From: Nakamurella sp040546275
GTDB taxonomy: Bacteria; Actinomycetota; Actinomycetes; Mycobacteriales; Nakamurellaceae
Assembly (NCBI RefSeq): GCF_040546275.1
Contig: NZ_JBEPNO010000020.1
Coordinates: 1-64,000 of the forward strand
Reading direction: 5' to 3'
Length of the DNA: 64,000 bases
Of the stretch, positions 15,788 through 25,135 are shown piece after piece. The notes under the pieces are model-generated. The model saw only the letters and a program-made list of their open reading frames with translations, did not search any database and was not told where the DNA came from. The translations under genes and the position numbers were made by a program. Position 1 is the first letter of the stretch. Each line of letters starts with the position of its first letter.

Positions 15788-17830
15788 TCAGCGCATGAAA
15801 GCAGCGGCGACGCCGGAGTCGACGGGGATGAGGAGGCCGGTGGTGATGGGGAGGGTGCCGTTGGTCAGGGCCAGCACCGCCATCGCGATGTGCTCGGGGA
15901 GCACCTCCTCCTTCAGCACGGTGCGTTGGGCGTAGTACTTGCCCAGGTCCTCCTCGGACACGCCGTAGGTGGCCGCCCGGGAAGCGCCCCACCCGCCGGC
16001 GAAGATCCCGGAACCACGCACCACGCCGTCGGGGTTGATCCCGTTGACGCGCACGCCGATGTCACCGAGTTCCGCTGCAAGCAGCCGAACCATGTGCGCC
16101 TGAGCAGCTTTCGCCGACGAGTAGGCGATGTTGTTCGGCCCGGCGAAGACCGAGTTCTTGCTGCAGATGTTGATGATGTCGCCGCCCAGACGCTGCGCCC
16201 GCAATGCACCTTCGGCCGCCTTCGCCACGAGGAACGATCCGCGCGGCATGATCTGGTACTGCAGATCCCAGTCCACCAGGGAGGTGTCGGCCAGGGAGCC
16301 GGCCCGGGTGATGCCGGCATTGTTGACGATCAGGTCGATGCCGCCGAAAGCCACGATGCCGGCGGCGATCCCGGCCTTCACCGCGTCGAAGTCGGTGACG
16401 TCCATGGCCACTCCGACGGCCTTGTCCGGGCCGCCCAGATCGGCTGCGACCGATTCGCAACCCGCCTGGTTGATGTCGCCGATGATCACATTTGCACCGT
16501 GTTCGGCCAGCAGCTTCACCGTGGCGAGCCCGATTCCGGACGCACCACCGGTGACCAGAGCGATCCGTCCGGCCAACGCCTTCGAGGCGGGACGCCGCTT
16601 GAGCTTGTCCTCCTCGAGCTGCCAGTACTCGACGTTGAACTTCTCCGCCTCGGCGACCGGCTGGTACACCGACACACCCTCGGCGCCGCGCATCACGTTG
16701 ATCGCGTTGACGTAGAACTCGCCGGCCACTCTGGCGGTCTGCTTGTCGGCGCCGAACGAGAACATCCCGACACCGGGCACCAGCACCACGGCCGGGTCGG
16801 CGCCGCGGATGGCAGGGGAGGCCGGGGTGGCATGCCGGTCGTAGTACGCCTGGTACTGCACCCGGTACTCCGCATGCAGCTCCTCGAGCCGCGCGACGAC
16901 GTCCTCGACCGGTGCGTCCGGGGCGGTGTCCAGCAACAGCGGCCGGACCTTGGTGCGCAGGAAATGATCCGGGCATGACGTACCGAGAGAGACGAGGTGC
17001 GCGAGCTTCTCGCGGGTGAGGAAGTCCAGGACCACCTCGGAGTCGTTGTAGTGCCCGACCTGTCGCCGATCCGCGGACGCAACGGCCCGCAGGTGCGGGA
17101 ACAGCTCGGCGGCACGTGCCTGCCGGGCGGCTGGATCCAGCGGCTCCCGCCCGTCCACCACCGCACCGAACGGCTCGGCCACCGAGTTGGTATCGAGGTA
17201 CTGCTGGGCCCCGGAGATGATCCGGAGGTTGCGCTCCTCCACCTCGTCGCTCGAGCTACCCCAGGCAGTGAGCCCGTGGCCACCCAGGACCGCACCGATC
17301 ACCTTGGGATCCTTGGCCAGCGCGGCCATCGCACGCCCGAGCTCCCAGCCGGGCCGCTTCCACGGAACCCAGGCAACCGTTCCGCCCCAGATCTTCTCGA
17401 CCAGAGCCTCGCCGTCGGCCGCACACGCGATCGCGATCACGGCATCAGGGTGCAGGTGGTCGACGTGGTCGTAGTGGACCAGCCCGTGCATCGGGGTGTC
17501 GATCGACGGCGTCGCGCCGCCGGTGCCGAAGGCACAGAACGGGAAGAACCCGACCATCTCGTCCTCGAAGTCGACTCCGCGGTAGACGCCGTCGAGGGCG
17601 CGCACCCGGTCGAGCTCCAGCACGGCGAGTCCGCCGGCCTTCAAGGTACCGAGATCCCCACCGGAACCCTTGACGTACAACAGTTCCACCTCGACGCCGG
17701 TGGCCGGGCTGATCTCCCGGACCTTGACCGAGGTGTTGCCGCCACCGTAGTTGGTGACCTTTGGGTCCGAACCAAGACGGTTGGACCGTCCCAGCAGCTC
17801 GGCGACGCCGGCCGGAATTTGCTCGGTCAT
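15788..17830 (-). CDS. rhaEW: Bifunctional L-rhamnulose-1-phosphate aldolase / lactaldehyde dehydrogenase (SDR)
   Basis: 680 residues, two domains. Residues about 1-400 are a class II aldolase (YGGGNTSVKV, VKGSGGDLGTLK, and the metal-binding HYDHVDHLHPD). Residues about 425-680 are a short-chain dehydrogenase (LVTGGASGIGLAT for NAD, NNAGITRAG, and catalytic YSSAKAA). The fusion splits L-rhamnulose-1-P to DHAP and L-lactaldehyde and oxidises the lactaldehyde to lactate, as known for actinobacterial and Chloroflexus RhaEW proteins. It lies last in the deoR-kinase-aldolase run, 90 bases after the second aldolase. Confidence 0.93.
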   Translation of the reverse strand: MTEQIPAGVAELLGRSNRLGSDPKVTNYGGGNTSVKVREISPATGVEVELLYVKGSGGDLGTLKAGGLAVLELDRVRALDGVYRGVDFEDEMVGFFPFCAFGTGGATPSIDTPMHGLVHYDHVDHLHPDAVIAIACAADGEALVEKIWGGTVAWVPWKRPGWELGRAMAALAKDPKVIGAVLGGHGLTAWGSSSDEVEERNLRIISGAQQYLDTNSVAEPFGAVVDGREPLDPAARQARAAELFPHLRAVASADRRQVGHYNDSEVVLDFLTREKLAHLVSLGTSCPDHFLRTKVRPLLLDTAPDAPVEDVVARLEELHAEYRVQYQAYYDRHATPASPAIRGADPAVVLVPGVGMFSFGADKQTARVAGEFYVNAINVMRGAEGVSVYQPVAEAEKFNVEYWQLEEDKLKRRPASKALAGRIALVTGGASGIGLATVKLLAEHGANVIIGDINQAGCESVAADLGGPDKAVGVAMDVTDFDAVKAGIAAGIVAFGGIDLIVNNAGITRAGSLADTSLVDWDLQYQIMPRGSFLVAKAAEGALRAQRLGGDIINICSKNSVFAGPNNIAYSSAKAAQAHMVRLLAAELGDIGVRVNGINPDGVVRGSGIFAGGWGASRAATYGVSEEDLGKYYAQRTVLKEEVLPEHIAMAVLALTNGTLPITTGLLIPVDSGVAAAFMR

Positions 17831-17920
17831 ATCTGCTCCTGTGACATAGGCGTTGCGGTGGGTGTTCGGATGGTGGTCGACGGCACGATGCGGCGGACGA
17901 GCGGGGGCTGGAAATGGTGG

Positions 17921-18697
17921 CTAAAACTGCCCCTTGGCCAGGTTGCCCCGGCGTTCGGAGATGTCGGCGCGGGCCAAGAACTTGGCGACCGACTCGGCGG
18001 GAACGGGCGACACCCCGCCGACGGCGTAGGCGGCTGCACGAACCTGGGCACCCTTGACGGCCATGGCCGAGATGCCATCGACCCCAGCTGCTGTCGGCGC
18101 GATGGCGACGATGCCGTGGTTGCCGAGCAGCACCAGCTGCGGCAGCTGTCCGTACTGGTCGGCGTATCCGCGCAGCGCGTGGTAGAACACCTGCCCGAGC
18201 TCGATCCCGGGCGAGGCGTAGGGCACGTACAGCGGCCGGCCGATCACCACGGCTTCGTCAGAGTAGACCCAGTAGCCGTAGGCCTCCTGCGCCCGCACGG
18301 ATGCCATCAGGCCGAGAATGGCCGTCGGGTGGGTGTGCCCGACGAATCCGGCCGGCGAGACAGCCTGCACCGCAACGTGCACCAGGGCCTCGATGGAGCC
18401 TCGCCGGCGCTGGCCCCCGACCACCCCGGCGTCCAACGCCGCGGTCACCTCGTCCTGGGTACAGTTCTCACGCTGGAGCAGGTCCACGAACGGCCCGACT
18501 TCGACCGTGACGAAGTCGTCACTGGTGGCGGACGCCATGTTCGACCCAGAGGCCTTGACGACCACCCGGCCGTCGTCGAGCAGTTGAGAAGTGTTGCCCT
18601 CGGCCAGGATCACCAGATCACGCTCGGGCCGGCCGAGAGACCGGGTCAACTCCAAGAGCTCCTGGGTGACCAGCTCCGGTGCATGTATCGCGCTCAT
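17921..18697 (-). CDS. Class II aldolase/adducin-family protein
   Basis: 258 residues. The fold signature is LAEGNTSQLLDDGRVVVKASGSNMAS near residues 30-56, metal histidines HTHPT near 120, and NHGIVAIAPT near 195 carrying the third histidine. Family members split fuculose-1-P, ribulose-5-P or similar sugar phosphates. The start overlaps the stop of the kinase gene by 4 bases. Because the RhaEW fusion already supplies rhamnulose-1-P aldolase, this second aldolase probably serves another deoxysugar such as L-fucose, or a phosphorylated intermediate; that is inference. Confidence 0.82.
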   Translation of the reverse strand: MSAIHAPELVTQELLELTRSLGRPERDLVILAEGNTSQLLDDGRVVVKASGSNMASATSDDFVTVEVGPFVDLLQRENCTQDEVTAALDAGVVGGQRRRGSIEALVHVAVQAVSPAGFVGHTHPTAILGLMASVRAQEAYGYWVYSDEAVVIGRPLYVPYASPGIELGQVFYHALRGYADQYGQLPQLVLLGNHGIVAIAPTAAGVDGISAMAVKGAQVRAAAYAVGGVSPVPAESVAKFLARADISERRGNLAKGQF

Positions 18698-20223
18698 GTC
18701 CTGTCCCTCGGGTTGTCGGGCGGTGTTGGATCCGTGCGTTGGTCCGCGGCGACCAGGCGGCGGAAGACGGCCTGCGCCTCATCCCACCCGCCACCGGTCC
18801 GGGGTTCGTAACGCCGCATCATGGTGCTGGCCGCCACCGCCTGACGGATGTCGGCCAACCCGTCGAATTCGCCCAGGGTGGCCAATTGGACCGCACCGTT
18901 GCCGAGAGCCGTCCCCTCGGTCGGACCGCACGAAACCGGAAGTCCGGTGGCATCGGCGGTCAGCTGCGACAGCAGGACGTTGTCGGCGCCCCCGCCCACG
19001 ATGTTGACCGACGGTGGCCTCTCACCGGTCGCGTCCACCAGGTAGTCGACGACGGCCCGGTAGCTCAGGGCCAGTGAGTCCACCACGCAGCGGACGACCT
19101 CCGGGATCGTCTGCGGCACCGGAAGTCCGTGGTCGACGCAGTACTGCCGCACCCGTGCCGGCATGTCGCCCGGGGCCAGGAAGGCCGGATCGTCCGGGTT
19201 GACGATGCTGACCAGCCCTTGCACCTTCGACGCCATCTCTGCCAGGTCCGGGTAGCTGATGTCGGTGCCCTCTCGCTGCCACTGTCGACGGCACTCCTGC
19301 AGGATCCACAGCCCCATCACGTTACGCAGCAGACGGATCGTGTTGGCGTAACCACCTTCGTTCGTCAGGTTGGAGCGCTGCGACTGCGCCGTCACGACCG
19401 GACTCGACGTCTCCAGCCCTACCAGCGACCAGGTCCCGGAGGAGATGTAGAGGCCGCCGGGATCAGTCAGCGGCACCCCCACCACGGCACTCGCGGTGTC
19501 GTGGCCGGGCGGCACGATGACCCGTGCGTCCCGCAGACTGCCGACCGCAAGGTCGGGCACCAGTGCACCGATATCGGTGCCGGGCGGGACAATCTCGGGC
19601 AGCATGTGCGTCGGCACACCCAGCTCGTCGAGAAGCTCGGTGGCCCAGCGGTTCCCGGCCATGTCGAACGCACCGGTCGTGGAGACGCCGGTGTACTCGG
19701 CCGTCCGGGCGCCGGACAGCCGGTGGTGGAAGACATCCGGCATCATCAGCAGCGTCCTGGCCCTGGCCAGTCTGGTCGGATCGTCCCGCACATCGGCCAT
19801 CAACCCGAACACGGTATTGATGGCGAGCACCTGCACACCGGTGGCGGCATACAACCGCTTCGCCCCGACCGTCTGCAGAGCCAGTGCGAAGGATGCAGCG
19901 TTGCGGTCGTCGCGGTAGCTGATCGGCGCGTCCAGCAACATACCGCCGGAATCCAGCAGACCGTAGTCGACGCCCCAGGTGTCGACACCGACGCTGGAGA
20001 CCGGGCGGCTCCCACCGGCCAGCCCGGCCAGTCCTTCGCCGATCCGGGCCCACAGGTCCTCGATGTTCCAGCGCAGCGCGCCGCCCTGGACGCGCGGTGT
20101 GTTGGCGAATCGGTTCGCGATCTCCATCGTCAAACGGTTGCCGTCGAAGGAAGCAGCTATGACACGACCGCTCTCGGCGCCGAGATCGACGGCCGCCACT
20201 GTCTTCACCGCGCGTCCGGTCAT
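18694..20223 (-). CDS. rhaB: L-rhamnulokinase (FGGY family)
   Basis: 509 residues of the FGGY sugar-kinase family with actin-like ATPase fold. The N-terminal phosphate loop is AAVDLGAESGRVIAASFDG, the subdomain segment is GVDTWGVDYGLLD, and the C-terminal adenosine motif is VNIVGGGADNVLLSQLTADATGLPV. It phosphorylates L-rhamnulose at O-1. Its start overlaps the stop of the DeoR gene by 4 bases, and its stop overlaps the aldolase start, so the three are translated in a coupled series. Confidence 0.93.
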   Translation of the reverse strand: MTGRAVKTVAAVDLGAESGRVIAASFDGNRLTMEIANRFANTPRVQGGALRWNIEDLWARIGEGLAGLAGGSRPVSSVGVDTWGVDYGLLDSGGMLLDAPISYRDDRNAASFALALQTVGAKRLYAATGVQVLAINTVFGLMADVRDDPTRLARARTLLMMPDVFHHRLSGARTAEYTGVSTTGAFDMAGNRWATELLDELGVPTHMLPEIVPPGTDIGALVPDLAVGSLRDARVIVPPGHDTASAVVGVPLTDPGGLYISSGTWSLVGLETSSPVVTAQSQRSNLTNEGGYANTIRLLRNVMGLWILQECRRQWQREGTDISYPDLAEMASKVQGLVSIVNPDDPAFLAPGDMPARVRQYCVDHGLPVPQTIPEVVRCVVDSLALSYRAVVDYLVDATGERPPSVNIVGGGADNVLLSQLTADATGLPVSCGPTEGTALGNGAVQLATLGEFDGLADIRQAVAASTMMRRYEPRTGGGWDEAQAVFRRLVAADQRTDPTPPDNPRDRT

Positions 20224-21035
20224 CGCGACCTGACCGCAGAACGGCCGGCACCTCGGTCGCCGGGCCCTCCGACGACATGGACCGGAACACCCAGTCTGGC
20301 CCAGTGCGCGATCGCACCGAGCTCCATCCCGTCGTCGGTGTACATCGCATCGATGTCGTCGACGGCGGCGAAGGAATGCAACCCGAAACCGTCGACCTTG
20401 GAGGAGTCGAAGACGCCGTAGACCTGGTCGCAGGCCTTGGCCATGAACTGCTTGGTCTGCGCCTCCTCGGCCGAGAGATCCATCAGGCCATGCACTGTCG
20501 AGATTGCGATCACTCCGAAGAATCCCTTGTTGATCCGGCCCCGCCCGGTGAGCACGTCACCGATCGGACCGACCATGGATCCTGCCGACCGGCGGAGCAC
20601 ACCACCGGGCATCAGCACCATGGCCGACGACTGCTCCATCAGCAGCATGGCCAGCCGGAGCGCATTGGTGACCACCACGAGATCGCGGCGGTCGAGGATC
20701 TCCTTGGCCAGGTAGTAGCAGGTGGTCGATGAGTCAAGCGCGATCACGTCGCCGTGCCGCACCAGCGGTGCGACGGACCTCGCGATGCGCTGCTTCACGT
20801 CCCGGGAATGGCGGAGTCGCATCTCGAAGGCACCCTCGTCGGGGGTGCCGACAGTGACTGCCCCACCGCGGATCCGGCGCAGCATGGAGCGACGTTCGAG
20901 GCCCTCGAGGTCCTTGCGCACGGTCACGGCCGAGACACCGAATTCGGTGGCCAGATCGTTCACCACCACGCGGCCCTGGGCGTCGAGCGTGTTCAGGATT
21001 GCCTGTTCGCGAGCGAATTCATCGAGTGACGTCAC
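20220..21035 (-). CDS. DeoR/GlpR-family regulator of the rhamnose locus
   Basis: 271 residues. The N-terminal DeoR helix-turn-helix is REQAILNTLDAQGRVVVNDLATEFGVSAVTVRKDLEGLERR (about 8-48), followed by RIRGGAVT. The C-terminal sugar-phosphate sensing domain has ALDSSTTCYYLAKEI and VVTNALRLAMLL. It heads the operon with the kinase and aldolase genes, and a good promoter precedes it. CGAAAG-type repeats flank that promoter and may be its operator. The effector is likely a phosphorylated intermediate such as rhamnulose-1-P. Confidence 0.9.
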   Translation of the reverse strand: MTSLDEFAREQAILNTLDAQGRVVVNDLATEFGVSAVTVRKDLEGLERRSMLRRIRGGAVTVGTPDEGAFEMRLRHSRDVKQRIARSVAPLVRHGDVIALDSSTTCYYLAKEILDRRDLVVVTNALRLAMLLMEQSSAMVLMPGGVLRRSAGSMVGPIGDVLTGRGRINKGFFGVIAISTVHGLMDLSAEEAQTKQFMAKACDQVYGVFDSSKVDGFGLHSFAAVDDIDAMYTDDGMELGAIAHWARLGVPVHVVGGPGDRGAGRSAVRSR

Positions 21036-21150
21036 GAGCGTCGGGCCTCCCGTTCACGGTGTCGACGACGGCTCGGCGTCCGACCGCGGGGCGGCCGGCC
21101 GATCGGGCGCCGGTCCGGGCAGCCGGTTCGATGGCTTCGACGACGGCGAC

Positions 21151-21212
21151 CGATCGAAAGGAAACGTAATCCCGGCGCCGCCAGAGGTCAATGGCATCCG
21201 TACAAACGAAAG
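21151..21212 (-). promoter_or_regulatory. Promoter of the deoR-rhaB operon with CGAAAG repeats
   Basis: Minus-strand TTGACC (21191-21186), a 17-base spacer and TACGTT (21168-21163). CGAAAG occurs on the plus strand at 21155-21160 and 21207-21212, on both sides of the promoter. DeoR-family operators often contain such repeated half-sites. Confidence 0.6.
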
Positions 21213-21265
21213 CGTTCTGCTTGCGTTATGTGCCTCCTGAGCTTGCGGTCAGCCCTTCGCGGAGT

Positions 21266-22273
21266 TCAGGACTGGGCGGTCGAGGCCCGGACGATCAGAT
21301 CCGGCTCGAAGACCACCTGGCGGTGGCGGTGGGAGTCTGCGGAAACGACCTCCTCGATCAGTAGTTCCGCAGCGGTACGCCCGAGGTCTTCCCTCGGTTG
21401 ACGTACCGAGGTGAGAGGGACAGCGGCCGCACCGGCGAAGTCGATGTCGTCGTACCCGACGATGGCCAGATCGTCGGGTACGACGATGTGATGACGGGTC
21501 ATCTCCTGCAGGACGCCGAGCGCGATCAGGTCGTTGCCGCAGAACACGGCCGTTGGACGGCGCCTGGCCGGCATTGCAGCGATCCGTTCGCCCATCGTCC
21601 GACCGGCACCGAAGACCTGGCCGTCCGTCTCCATCACCGTCACCCGGAGTCCGGCCCGCTCGGCCGCGGCCCTGGCTCCCCGGAGTCGATCGGCGACCTG
21701 CTTCGTCGACAGCGGCCCGCCGACGAAAGTGATCCGCTTGTGCCCGAGGGATATCAGATGGTCGATGGCGAGCTCGCCGCCCACCAGATCGTCTACCGAG
21801 ACGGAGCATTGACGGCGATGGGAACTCCGATCGACGAGCACCAGGGGCATGCCCCGCCGGCGGATCCCCTCGATGGGGCTGGTGGCCCGCGCCGCCGGGG
21901 TGATCAGGATCCCGGTTGCCCTCTGCTCCTGCAGCAGGCTCAGGTAGTGATCCTCCCTGGTGGGGTCGTCACCGCTGTTGCAGAGGACCAGCGACAACCC
22001 GGCGTCCGCGACGCTGGATTCGACGCCGGCGGCCAGATCGGTGAAGAACGGGTTGCGGATGTCCAGCACTACCAGACCGATCGAGCGGCTCCGGCCCGCT
22101 CGCAACTGCCTGGCCGCCTCATTGCGGATGAAACCCAGTTCCTCGATTGCGGCCAGCACCCTTGCCCTGGTCGCCGGAGCGACGCGCTCCGGGCGGTTGA
22201 GCACGTTGGAGACGGTGCCCAGGGAGACGCCGGCCTTCTTGGCCACGTCGATAACGCTGACCTCCCCCGACAT
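21266..22273 (-). CDS. LacI-family transcriptional regulator
   Basis: 335 residues. The N-terminal LacI helix-turn-helix is VSVIDVAKKAGVSLGTVSNVLNRPERVAPATRARVLAAIEELGF, the hinge helix is AARQLRAGRS, and the periplasmic-binding-like sensor includes LVVLDIRNPFFTDLAAGVE and GYDDIDFAGAAAVPLTSVRQP. It is divergent from the ABC transporter genes over 310 bases that contain two palindromes of LacI-operator style. It is thus the likely repressor of the transporter operon and of itself, with the free sugar or rhamnulose as inducer. Confidence 0.92.
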   Translation of the reverse strand: MSGEVSVIDVAKKAGVSLGTVSNVLNRPERVAPATRARVLAAIEELGFIRNEAARQLRAGRSRSIGLVVLDIRNPFFTDLAAGVESSVADAGLSLVLCNSGDDPTREDHYLSLLQEQRATGILITPAARATSPIEGIRRRGMPLVLVDRSSHRRQCSVSVDDLVGGELAIDHLISLGHKRITFVGGPLSTKQVADRLRGARAAAERAGLRVTVMETDGQVFGAGRTMGERIAAMPARRRPTAVFCGNDLIALGVLQEMTRHHIVVPDDLAIVGYDDIDFAGAAAVPLTSVRQPREDLGRTAAELLIEEVVSADSHRHRQVVFEPDLIVRASTAQS

Positions 22274-22583
22274 GTCACCGCCTCCCTGGGCCGACGCGGC
22301 CAGCCTCGTTGAATCGAATCAAAGTACTCCACGGTGTTCGGGGCAACGGCCACAGTTCGATCCGAGACGCCCTCTTCGAAACCGGCACACTTTCGGCAGT
22401 TCTCCGATCTGCGGTGATACCGCTTCCGACGAGCTCCGAACTGATCGGCGGATCACTAGAGGATGTCCTCTTCGGTAACGAATTGGAGTTGGCCACTTGA
22501 CGCGCCCGACACGCAGGTTTAACGTTCCCGCCCAGGTACTGAAAGGTTTCACAATATGCCCCCGATCTTAGGAGGAGTCGACG
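22274..22583. other. 310-base control region between lacI-type gene and transporter operon
   Basis: It contains no gene. It holds the plus-strand promoter at 22497-22525, a LacI-style near-palindrome TGAAAGGTTTCA at 22540-22551 just after the promoter, and an imperfect palindrome TTGAATCGAATCAA at 22309-22322, 36 bases before the regulator start. The ribosome binding site AGGAGG lies just ahead of the TTG at 22584. Confidence 0.7.
22497..22551 (+). promoter_or_regulatory. Transporter operon promoter and LacI-type operator
   Basis: TTGACG (22497-22502), a 17-base spacer and TAACGT (22520-22525), followed by the operator-like TGAAA-GG-TTTCA (22540-22551), which would overlap the transcription start region and let a LacI protein block initiation. 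Confidence 0.65.
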
Positions 22584-24104
22584 TTGACTGAGCAGGCGCC
22601 AATGGAGCCGCTGCTCGTGCTGGACCACGCGACCAAGAGTTTCGGTCCGGTCCGCGCGCTGGAGAACGGTTCCGTAACCCTCTACCCCGGCGAGGCACAT
22701 GCCCTCCTCGGTGAGAACGGGGCAGGAAAATCCACCCTGGTAAAGATTCTGGCCGGTGTGCACCGACAGGACAGCGGTGATCTGACCATCGCCGGGGAAC
22801 TCGTCAACTTCAGCGGACCGGCCGCGAGCAAGGCCGCCGGCGTCTCGATCATCTACCAAGAGCCGACACTGTTCCCCGACCTGACCGTCGCCGAGAACAT
22901 CTTCATGGGCCGGCAGCCACTGCGCGGCGGGCGGCGGATCGATCGCGGCGCCATGAACAAGGCTGCCACCGCTGTCTTCTCGCGTCTGGGTGTCGACCTC
23001 GACCCGGAGCGGCTGGCCAAGGGACTATCGGTGGCAGACCAGCAGATCGTCGAGATCGCCAAAGCACTCTCGCTGGACGCCAAGGTGCTGGTCATGGACG
23101 AGCCGACCGCCGCGCTGACCCAGGTCGAGGTCCAACGCCTTTTCGACGTGATGAAGACGCTGCGCTCGCAGGGCGCAGCGGTCATGTTCATCTCGCATCG
23201 TCTGGAAGAGGTCTTCGCGTCCTGTCAGCGGGTGACGATCATGCGTGACGGCAACTTCGTGTCCACCGCTCCCATCGAGGATCTGACCATCGACGACATC
23301 ATCCGCTCGATGGTCGGCCGCAACCTGGAGTCCCTGTTCCCCAAGACGATCACCGAACCGGGCAAGGTGGTGCTGGAGGTCGAGCACCTCACGAGTGCAG
23401 GCGTCTTCACCGACATCTCCTTCCAGGTACGGCGGGGCGAGATCGTGGCGTTGGCGGGGTTGGTCGGCGCCGGACGCAGCGAGGTGGCCCGGGCGATCTT
23501 CGGAATCGACCCCTACGACTCGGGTGTCGTCACGATCAACGGAAAAGTTCTGCACCGCAACGCACCCCGCGAGTCAATGGCCGCAGGAATCGCCCTGGTC
23601 CCGGAGGACCGGCGCCAGCAGGGTCTCGTGATGGATCTGAGCATCGACCAGAACGTCGCCCTGGCCTCCCTGTCCCGGCTGAGCAAGGGCGGGCTCATCT
23701 CCCGCTCCAGCGAACGCAACCTTGCCTTGGACTGGGCCCAGCGACTCCAGCTGAGATACGGGAAGATGCGCAACCCGGTCGCGACCCTCTCCGGTGGCAA
23801 CCAGCAGAAGGTGGTACTGGGAAAGTGGCTGGCCCGCAACCCATCTCTCTTGATCATCGACGAGCCGACCCGCGGTATCGACGTCGGCACCAAGGCCGAG
23901 GTGCATCGCATCCTCGACGGTCTTGTCGCAGAAGGAATGGCCATCTTGATGATTTCGTCCGAACTGCCGGAGGTGCTGGGGATGGCCGACCGTGTGCTGG
24001 TCATCCGTGAGGGGCGCCTGAGCGCGAACATGTCACGGGCCGAGGCCGACGAGGACTCGGTCATGCGTGCCGCCACCCTGCAGAGTACGGAGTCGATCGT
24101 ATGA
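22584..24104 (+). CDS. Sugar ABC transporter ATP-binding protein (rhamnose importer)
   Basis: 506 residues with two ABC domains, as in the RbsA/XylG/MglA family. The N-domain Walker A is GENGAGKST and its Walker B segment is VLVMDEPTAAL. The C-domain has the degenerate nucleotide loop GAGRSEVARAIFG, signature LSGGNQQKVVLGKW and Walker B LLIIDEPTRGIDVG. It drives uptake with the two permeases that follow. The start is a TTG with AGGAGG 8 bases upstream. It overlaps the next gene by 4 bases. Confidence 0.93.
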   Translation: MTEQAPMEPLLVLDHATKSFGPVRALENGSVTLYPGEAHALLGENGAGKSTLVKILAGVHRQDSGDLTIAGELVNFSGPAASKAAGVSIIYQEPTLFPDLTVAENIFMGRQPLRGGRRIDRGAMNKAATAVFSRLGVDLDPERLAKGLSVADQQIVEIAKALSLDAKVLVMDEPTAALTQVEVQRLFDVMKTLRSQGAAVMFISHRLEEVFASCQRVTIMRDGNFVSTAPIEDLTIDDIIRSMVGRNLESLFPKTITEPGKVVLEVEHLTSAGVFTDISFQVRRGEIVALAGLVGAGRSEVARAIFGIDPYDSGVVTINGKVLHRNAPRESMAAGIALVPEDRRQQGLVMDLSIDQNVALASLSRLSKGGLISRSSERNLALDWAQRLQLRYGKMRNPVATLSGGNQQKVVLGKWLARNPSLLIIDEPTRGIDVGTKAEVHRILDGLVAEGMAILMISSELPEVLGMADRVLVIREGRLSANMSRAEADEDSVMRAATLQSTESIV

Positions 24105-25135
24105 CCGCCGTCATCTCGAAGAAGCCGGCCGGTGCCGCCATGGCCAGGGGCGGAGCCCTACTCCGGGCCCGGGAGATGGGTATCGGTATCGCGCTGGTCC
24201 TGGTCATCGCGCTGACCACGCTGTTCAACCACAGCTTCCTGTCCGCCAGCAGTGTGCAGCAATTGCTCACGGGTGCATCGATCTTCGCCCTGCTGGGTGT
24301 CGGCGAGACCCTGGTGATCATCACCCGCAACGTGGATCTGTCCGTTGGTTCGGTCGTCGGACTCTCCGCCTACGTCGTCGGCAACACCTTCGTCAACCAC
24401 CCGCAGATGCCGATCATCTTCGGCTTCGTCATCGGCATCCTGGTCGGCGCAGTGGTCGGCGCCGTCAACGGTCTGATCACCACGGTCACCAAGGTGCCCA
24501 GCCTGGTGGTGACGCTGGCGGCGCTGTACATCGTGCGCGGTATCGACGCGCTGATCGTCAACGGCAAGCGGATCGACCCCGGCAGTGTGCCCTCCGGCTT
24601 CCAGACCATCGGCTACTACAACGTCTTCGGTGTTCCGCTGCTCTTCATCATCGTCGCGGTGGTGGTGGCCATCGCCGGCTACGCCATGCGCTCCTTCCGG
24701 TCCAGCCGCGAGCTGTACGCGATCGGCTCGAACCCCGATGCGGCCGGGCTGGCCGGTATCCCCACCGGCCGACGGGTTTTCACGGCCTTCCTGGTCAGCG
24801 GCAGCCTCGCCGGGCTCGGCGGTGCCCTGTTCCTGGCCGAGTACGCCACGGTGGATTCCACCGGCGGCACGGGCTACGAGTTCCTGGTCGTCGCTGCGGT
24901 CGTCGTCGGCGGTGTGGCCATCTTCGGCGGCAGCGGCACCATCCTGGGCGCCGCGCTCGGCGCTCTTCTGCTCAACACCATCAACCAGTCGCTGGGCTCC
25001 CTCAAGGTCTCCCCCTTCTGGAACCAGGCCGTGGCCGGTGCTCTGCTGCTGGTGGCGATCGCATTCGACCGATGGCTCAGTCTGCGGGTCGCCCGCAGCC
25101 TCAAATCCGAACAGGGGGCACACCGGGATGTCTGA
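24101..25135 (+). CDS. Sugar ABC transporter permease 1
   Basis: 344 residues of the RbsC/BPD_transp_2 family with 8-10 membrane helices. The family motif GETLVIITRNVDLSVGSVVGLSAYVVGN lies near residues 67-94, and the EAA-like GSNPDAAGLAGIPTGRRVFTAFLVSGSLAG near 210-240. It forms the membrane channel with the second permease. It overlaps the ATPase gene by 4 bases and the second permease gene by 8, so all are co-translated. Confidence 0.92.
   Translation: MTAVISKKPAGAAMARGGALLRAREMGIGIALVLVIALTTLFNHSFLSASSVQQLLTGASIFALLGVGETLVIITRNVDLSVGSVVGLSAYVVGNTFVNHPQMPIIFGFVIGILVGAVVGAVNGLITTVTKVPSLVVTLAALYIVRGIDALIVNGKRIDPGSVPSGFQTIGYYNVFGVPLLFIIVAVVVAIAGYAMRSFRSSRELYAIGSNPDAAGLAGIPTGRRVFTAFLVSGSLAGLGGALFLAEYATVDSTGGTGYEFLVVAAVVVGGVAIFGGSGTILGAALGALLLNTINQSLGSLKVSPFWNQAVAGALLLVAIAFDRWLSLRVARSLKSEQGAHRDV

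Noticed and set aside
15191..16978. A 595-codon plus-strand frame across the HxlR and RhaEW genes
   Set aside because: It overlaps two recognised genes in wrong frames. The MRRAFLYAP it shares with the frame at 43538 comes only from the family B repeat.
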